A program made the position numbers and the translations under genes. This document shows positions 59,712 through 64,000 of a stretch of 64,000 nt of DNA, one piece after another. Origin of the DNA: Kosakonia sp. SMBL-WEM22 (GTDB taxonomy: Bacteria > Pseudomonadota > Gammaproteobacteria > Enterobacterales > Enterobacteriaceae); assembly GCF_014490785.1 (NCBI RefSeq), contig NZ_CP051488.1, positions 2,232,001-2,296,000 of the forward strand. The letters run 5' to 3'. How positions within the stretch are numbered: the stretch's first letter is position 1; the number at the start of each line of letters is the position of its first letter. Below the pieces are notes generated by a model that saw nothing but the letters and a program-made list of their open reading frames with translations, was not told the DNA's origin and did no database searches.

Positions 59712-62150
59712 TCAAACCTTTTGAATATCGACCAGATTGGTGTGCTGCGGGTTGCCTTTCGCCAGCGGCGAAGGGCGGTGCGTGGTAAGCGTATTGACGC
59801 AGCCGCCGTGATCGACGCGATCGCCCGTCATATCCGCCTGATGCCATGCACCCTGGCCCATGGCGCTGACGCCCGGCATAATGCGCGGCGTGACTTTCGC
59901 CGCAATCCGCACTTCGCCGCGGTCGTTAAACACGCGCACCAGATCGCCGTTCTTAATCCCGCGCCGTTCGGCATCAAGCGGGTTGATCCACACCTCCTGG
60001 CGGCAGGCCTCTTTCAGCACATCAATGTTGCCGTAGCTGGAGTGGGTACGCGCTTTGTAGTGAAAACCGAAAAGTTGCAGCGGGAAGGTGGCGCGCGCCG
60101 GATCGTCCCAGCCTTCAAAGGTGGGGGCGTAGACCGGCAGCGGGCTTATCACCTCATCCTTTTGTAACTCCCAGCGGCTTGCGATCTCTGCCAGCTTGCT
60201 GGAGTAGATCTCAATTTTGCCCGACGGTGTTTTCAGCGGGTTGGCCTGCGGATCATCGCGGAATTTTTTATAGGCAACGAAGTGACCATTTGGATCTTTA
60301 CGCTTGTAGATACCCATCGCTTTTAACTCTTCATAGCTGGGCAGCGCGGGATCTTTCTCTACCATTCTGGCGTAGAGGAATTTCAGCCACTCCTCCTGGC
60401 TGCGCCCTTCGGTGAAGCGCTGGTAGATATCCGGCCCGAGGCGGCGGGCGATCTCGCTGGTGATCCAGTAGATGCCTTTGCGCTCGAATTTCGGTGCGGT
60501 GACCGGCTGCAGGAAGATGAGATAGCCCATGTTGCCGGCGTAATCGTTGGGGATAATGTCCTCCTGCTCAACGGTCATCAGATCCGGCAGCAGGATATCG
60601 GCGTACATCGCCGACGAGGTCATAAAGTTCTCAATCACCACGATCGTCTCGCACTTGCTCTCATCCTGCAGCACATCGTGGGTGTGGTTAATGTCGCCGT
60701 GCTGGTTGACGAGGGTGTTTCCGGCATAGTTCCAGATGAACTTAATCGGTACCTCGAGCTTCTCTTTGCCGCGCACGCCGTCGCGCGTTGCCGTCATCTC
60801 CGGCCCGCGGGCGATAGCGTCGGTCCAGCTGAAGCAGGAGATGGCGGTTTTCACCGGGTTCTCCGGCATCGGCATCCGCTCGATGGTGATGGTGTAGGTC
60901 GACTCGCGCGCGCCGCTGTTGCCGCCGTTAATACCGACGTTGCCGGTGAGGATCGGCAGCATGGCGATCGCACGGGCAGTCAGCTCACCGTTGGCCTGCC
61001 GCTGCGGGCCCCAGCCCTGGCAGATATAGGCCGGTTTGGTGCTGCCAATCTCTCTGGCGAGCTTAATGATTTTGTCTGCCGGAATGCCGGTAATGCGCGA
61101 CGCCCACTGCGGCGTTTTCGCCACGCCATCGTCGCCCTGGCCGAGAATATAGGCTTTGTAGTGGCCGTTTGCTGGCGCACCAGCGGGCAGGGTCTTCTCG
61201 TCGTAGCCGACGCAGTAGTTATCCAGGAAGGTCTGATCGACCAGGTTTTCGCTGATCAGCACCCAGGCCATGCCAGCGACCAGCGCGGCATCGGTGCCGG
61301 GGCGGATCGGCACCCACTCATCTTCGCGCCCGGCTGCGGTATCGGTATAGCGTGGGTCAATCACAACCATGCGGGCATTAGAGCGTTCGCGTGCCTGCTC
61401 CAGAAAGTAAGTGATGCCGCCGCCGCTCATGCGGGTCTCCGCCGGGTTGTTGCCGAACATCACCACCAGCTTGCTGTTTTCAATATCGGAGGTGCTATTA
61501 CCCTCATTGGAGCCGTAAGTGTAGGGCATCGCGCAAGAGATTTGCGCCGTGCTGTAGGTGCCATATTGATTAAGAAAGCCGCCGTACATCGCCATCAGAC
61601 GGGCAACGAGCGAGGCGGAAGGGGACGAGCGGGTAATGTTGCCGCCGACGATGCCGGAAGAGTAGTTGATATAGACCGCTTCATTGCCATATTTTTCCAC
61701 CACACCCTTTAGGCGGTTGGCGATAGTGTCGAGGGCTTCGTCCCAGCTGATACGCTGGAACTTGCCTTCACCGCGTTTACCGACGCGTTTCATCGGGTAG
61801 TTGAGGCGATCCGGGTGATTGATACGCCGCCGAATAGAGCGGCCGCGCAGGCAGGCGCGTACTTGATGATTGCCGTACTGATCTTCGCCGGTGTTATCGG
61901 TTTCAACCCAGTAGACTTCATCATCGCGCACGTGGAGACGCAGGGCGCAGCGGCTGCCGCAGTTGACGGAGCAAGCGCCCCAGACCACTTTATCCGGCGC
62001 GCGCTGCGTCGCCTGTTGCACCGCAGCAGCGGCGGAGCGCAGGCCAAACGGCAGAGAAAAACTGCTTGCTGCCAGCGCTAGCGATCCGAGGGCGGTCGTC
62101 TTCACCAACGTTCGTCGGCTAATTCCCCCAGAATATTCCGTCTTCGACAT
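59712..62150 (-). CDS. ynfE: Dimethyl sulfoxide/selenate-type reductase catalytic subunit (DmsA/YnfE/YnfF)
   Basis: An 812-residue molybdopterin enzyme. The twin-arginine leader has SRRTLVKTTALG followed by a hydrophobic stretch, for Tat export. The [4Fe-4S] site is CSVNCGSRC with a fourth Cys in VRACLRGRS. The bis-MGD domains follow, ending in GVSAMGQGAWHQ and THRPSPLAKGNPQHTN. E. coli has two tandem catalytic genes, ynfE and ynfF; only one is here, so the E/F choice is arbitrary. Expression is probably anaerobic through FNR. Confidence 0.93.
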   Translation of the reverse strand: MSKTEYSGGISRRTLVKTTALGSLALAASSFSLPFGLRSAAAAVQQATQRAPDKVVWGACSVNCGSRCALRLHVRDDEVYWVETDNTGEDQYGNHQVRACLRGRSIRRRINHPDRLNYPMKRVGKRGEGKFQRISWDEALDTIANRLKGVVEKYGNEAVYINYSSGIVGGNITRSSPSASLVARLMAMYGGFLNQYGTYSTAQISCAMPYTYGSNEGNSTSDIENSKLVVMFGNNPAETRMSGGGITYFLEQARERSNARMVVIDPRYTDTAAGREDEWVPIRPGTDAALVAGMAWVLISENLVDQTFLDNYCVGYDEKTLPAGAPANGHYKAYILGQGDDGVAKTPQWASRITGIPADKIIKLAREIGSTKPAYICQGWGPQRQANGELTARAIAMLPILTGNVGINGGNSGARESTYTITIERMPMPENPVKTAISCFSWTDAIARGPEMTATRDGVRGKEKLEVPIKFIWNYAGNTLVNQHGDINHTHDVLQDESKCETIVVIENFMTSSAMYADILLPDLMTVEQEDIIPNDYAGNMGYLIFLQPVTAPKFERKGIYWITSEIARRLGPDIYQRFTEGRSQEEWLKFLYARMVEKDPALPSYEELKAMGIYKRKDPNGHFVAYKKFRDDPQANPLKTPSGKIEIYSSKLAEIASRWELQKDEVISPLPVYAPTFEGWDDPARATFPLQLFGFHYKARTHSSYGNIDVLKEACRQEVWINPLDAERRGIKNGDLVRVFNDRGEVRIAAKVTPRIMPGVSAMGQGAWHQADMTGDRVDHGGCVNTLTTHRPSPLAKGNPQHTNLVDIQKV

Positions 62151-62248
62151 GACTCACTCCATTATTATTTTTAAGTAAAAACTTGCCCGCGCAAATTAAA
62201 AGCAGGCTAATGATGGAGGTATGGTAATCATTTAGGAGTAGGGGAATG

Positions 62249-62262
62249 TTATGCACGATCAA
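62249..62262. promoter_or_regulatory. Candidate FNR site upstream of the dms operon
   Basis: TTATGCACGATCAA has one perfect ATCAA half and a poor first half compared with TTGAT-N4-ATCAA. It is about 100 bases upstream of the dmsA-type start. FNR activation of the E. coli ynfE operon is known; this particular site is tentative. Confidence 0.35.
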
Positions 62263-62301
62263 AGAGAGGGAGATCCCCCTGGATATAAGGGGGATTAGAA
62301 T

Positions 62302-62583
62302 TTACTGATTGCTGTTACTGTTTTCGTTCTGAGCTGATGCGCCGCCATTACGGGCATAGATAATTTTGTAGGTATCATTGGCGCAGTGACCAACTACCTG
62401 TCCACCCGCCTGTTCGGCTTGATCGTTTGGTACCACGGTCAATTCGAAGCCGGATTCCGGGACACCATTGTTAATAATTTTTTGCTGGATATCCGTTTTT
62501 ACGCGTTCGCATGAGTCCGGCGCGGCGAAAGCAGGAACAGAACCTACCAGCAGTGCTGCGCACAGCCAACGTGAGTAGTGCAT
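62302..62583 (-). CDS. ynfD: YnfD family exported protein (DUF1161)
   Basis: A 93-residue periplasmic protein. The start MHYSRWLCAALLVGSVPAF has AAGGAGACAAGC upstream and gives a signal peptide cut at AFA-AP. The core SCERVKTDIQQKIINNGVP then VVGHCANDTYKI matches E. coli YnfD with its two conserved cysteines. Function unknown. It is divergent from ynfC. Confidence 0.92.
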   Translation of the reverse strand: MHYSRWLCAALLVGSVPAFAAPDSCERVKTDIQQKIINNGVPESGFELTVVPNDQAEQAGGQVVGHCANDTYKIIYARNGGASAQNENSNSNQ

Positions 62584-62762
62584 GCTTGTCTCCTTATTTA
62601 TTGTCCACTTTAAGCTTAGCACTTCTCTTTTCGACAAAAGGTAAAACTCTGAATCATCTTAACTGTATGTGAAATTAGCCAGATAACAGCGAAGGAAGTT
62701 ATTAACTCATTACGCTATAGCGTAAATGTTTTGCTAATATAAGCGCCATTCTAAAGAAAACT

Positions 62763-63485
62763 GTGGTGAAACCTTTGAAAAAACAGTTATTACTTGTCTC
62801 TCTGGCCCTGATTTTGACCGGATGTGATGAGGAGAAAGGCCCGGTCGCATTCACGCCGGAAATGGCGAGTTTTTCGAATGAATTCGATTTTGATCCTCTG
62901 CGCGGCGCGGTAAAAAACTTTAGTCAAACTCTACTTAATGAGAAAGGCGAAGTAACGAAGCGCGTCAGCGGAACGCTGTCGAAAGAGGGCTGTTTTGATA
63001 CGCTTGAACTCCACGATCTGGAGAACAATAGCGGCGTATCGCTGGTGCTGGATGCTAACTACTATATCGAAGCTGAAACCCAGGAGAAGCGGCTGCGGCT
63101 GCAGGGAAAATGCCAGCTGGCAGAATTTCCGTCGGCGGGCGTCACCTGGGATACCGACGATAATGGTTTTGTGGTGCGCGCCTCAGGCAAAGATATGGAA
63201 GTGAAGTATCGCTACGATGACGAAGGCTATCCGCTGGGGAAATCTACCACCTCAAAGGATGTGCATCTCGATGTCTCCTCCACGCCAGCGAAGGATAAGC
63301 GTAAAAAGCTCGATTACGCCGCAGTAAGCACACTCAATGATAAGCCGCTGAGTAAAGTGCAGCAGAGCTGCGACTATGATAAGCATGACAATCCTCTGAG
63401 CTGCAGCCTGGAGATTGTTGATGAGAGCGTGACGCCGCAGGTGACGCATAAATACAGCATCAAAAACACCATCGAGTATTATTGA
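62763..63485 (+). CDS. ynfC: Lipoprotein YnfC
   Basis: A 240-residue lipoprotein. The signal peptide ends LALILTGCD, with lipobox LTGC. The body starts FTPEMASFSNEFDFDPLRG, a near match to E. coli YnfC (236). A GTG at 62763 is used; a TTG at 62775 preceded by GGTGA would give MKKQLLLVSLALILTGC, equally plausible. Function unknown; the protein has repeated YD-like beta segments. Confidence 0.92.
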   Translation: MVKPLKKQLLLVSLALILTGCDEEKGPVAFTPEMASFSNEFDFDPLRGAVKNFSQTLLNEKGEVTKRVSGTLSKEGCFDTLELHDLENNSGVSLVLDANYYIEAETQEKRLRLQGKCQLAEFPSAGVTWDTDDNGFVVRASGKDMEVKYRYDDEGYPLGKSTTSKDVHLDVSSTPAKDKRKKLDYAAVSTLNDKPLSKVQQSCDYDKHDNPLSCSLEIVDESVTPQVTHKYSIKNTIEYY

Positions 63486-63494
63486 TGCTGCCCG

Positions 63495-63517
63495 CCACCG
63501 CGCTGAGTGCGCGGTGG
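63495..63517 (+). terminator. Hairpin downstream of ynfC
   Basis: Stem CCACCGCGC-TGAGT-GCGCGGTGG, 9 bp, starting 9 bases after the ynfC stop, with the weak tract ATTTATG behind it. Confidence 0.65.
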
Positions 63518-63646
63518 ATTTATGCTGTTGCTCTATCACTTCAACAAACCAGCCAGCTTAATAACTGCAGCCAAAGACGGGAAAACCTTCCTTAGGTAAT
63601 CCAGCACTTATGCGGGATCTTCGGGACACAGACAGAGGTGCTTGCG

Positions 63647-64000
63647 ATGAAAAAAACAGTAACTCTTTTTTTTATCATGACGCTATCTCCGGCGGTTAAT
63701 TGCGCTGAAAGTCAGGATATTTCTCAGGGGCCAGAAATAGAAAGTTGTTGGCGTAACCAGCAGGATCGTGGTCAAGCCGTAACGTGCTTGCACCAATTGA
63801 ATGACAAAAGTAATAGAGAAATGGATGCGCTAATTACTAAAACTGTAAAACAGATAAAGGAAAATAACACGGGCCCGGTCTACAAACGCAATTATGCAGA
63901 GCTGACTATAGGTGACGTTTTTAGTAAGCACTTTCTGGCATCTCAACAATCCTGGAAAAGTTATCGTAATGATTTTTGCCTGGGCGTAGGTTCGCAAATT
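63647..64000 (+). CDS. Exported LprI-like (DUF1311) protein, truncated by window edge
   Basis: An open frame of 118 codons that runs off the right edge. It begins MKKTVTLFFIMTLSPAVNC with a signal peptide ending at about AES. The mature part has the cysteine and QQSWKSYRNDFC pattern of the DUF1311/LprI lysozyme-inhibitor-like domain. The gene is AT-rich. In E. coli speG follows ynfC, so this is a local difference. Because the 3' part is missing the domain call is tentative. Confidence 0.6.
   Translation, partial: MKKTVTLFFIMTLSPAVNCAESQDISQGPEIESCWRNQQDRGQAVTCLHQLNDKSNREMDALITKTVKQIKENNTGPVYKRNYAELTIGDVFSKHFLASQQSWKSYRNDFCLGVGSQI

Noticed and set aside
60678..61712. 344-codon plus-strand frame inside the dms catalytic gene
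   Set aside because: Fully antisense to an intact 812-residue molybdoenzyme; composition typical of a shadow frame.

Overview
This window comes from the chromosome of an enterobacterium in the family Enterobacteriaceae (Enterobacter, Kosakonia or Klebsiella-like; I cannot fix the genus). Almost every housekeeping protein can be aligned from memory with an E. coli K-12 protein of the 36-minute region: rnf/rsx, nth, add, malXY, manA, fumAC, tus, rstAB, ydgH, pntAB, mdtJI, asr, ynfM, mlc, bioD2, dms/ynf. A block normally near 30 minutes (uspE-fnr-ogt-mcaS-smrA) is also present. tus with its own Ter site places the window in the replication-terminus domain.

Layout. 1-8.9 kb: start of dtpA, an extra HemJ-like membrane protein, then the rnfABCDGE-nth electron-transport operon, ydgK, cnu and blr. 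9-14.4 kb: ydgJ, add, a small membrane protein and malXY, with no malI. 14.4-16 kb: four small proteins of the YcgZ/YmgA/AriR type occupy the place where malI would be expected. 16.2-28.5 kb: ydgA, manA, fumA, fumC, tus-Ter, rstBA, ydgC, ydgI, ydgH. 29-33 kb: pntAB and an MscS-type channel. 33-38.4 kb: uspE, fnr with its own FNR site, ogt, the small RNA McaS, smrA and a LexA-controlled umuDC whose UmuD lacks both the cleavable arm and the catalytic serine. 38.6-46.2 kb: AI-2E family transporter, an mdtU-like leader peptide, mdtJI, a CHASE4-GGDEF-EAL protein, ydgD, ydgU, asr and an M32 carboxypeptidase. 46.2-53.8 kb holds the clearest accessory material: a clan-CD-like cysteine peptidase placed between duplicated 3' ends of ynfM, and, after ynfL, mlc and bioD2, a pair of effector-like genes (arginine-type ADP-ribosyltransferase and lethal-factor-like zinc metalloprotease) sharing the N-terminus MYAHA. 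53.8-64 kb: an osmU-type ABC transporter, the dmsABC-D anaerobic reductase cluster, ynfD, ynfC and the start of an exported LprI-like protein.

Functionally the window leans to redox and anaerobic physiology (Rnf, Pnt, fumarases, Fnr, Dms), stress and envelope control (RstAB, UspE, Asr, OsmU, MscS) and the motile/sessile decision (McaS, Rcs-connector-type small proteins, a c-di-GMP enzyme). The most unusual items are the effector pair with its shared leader, the natural UmuD'-like protein, the peptidase gene flanked by repeats, and the displaced connector cluster. All identifications rest on reading the sequence and remembered family features; no searches were run.
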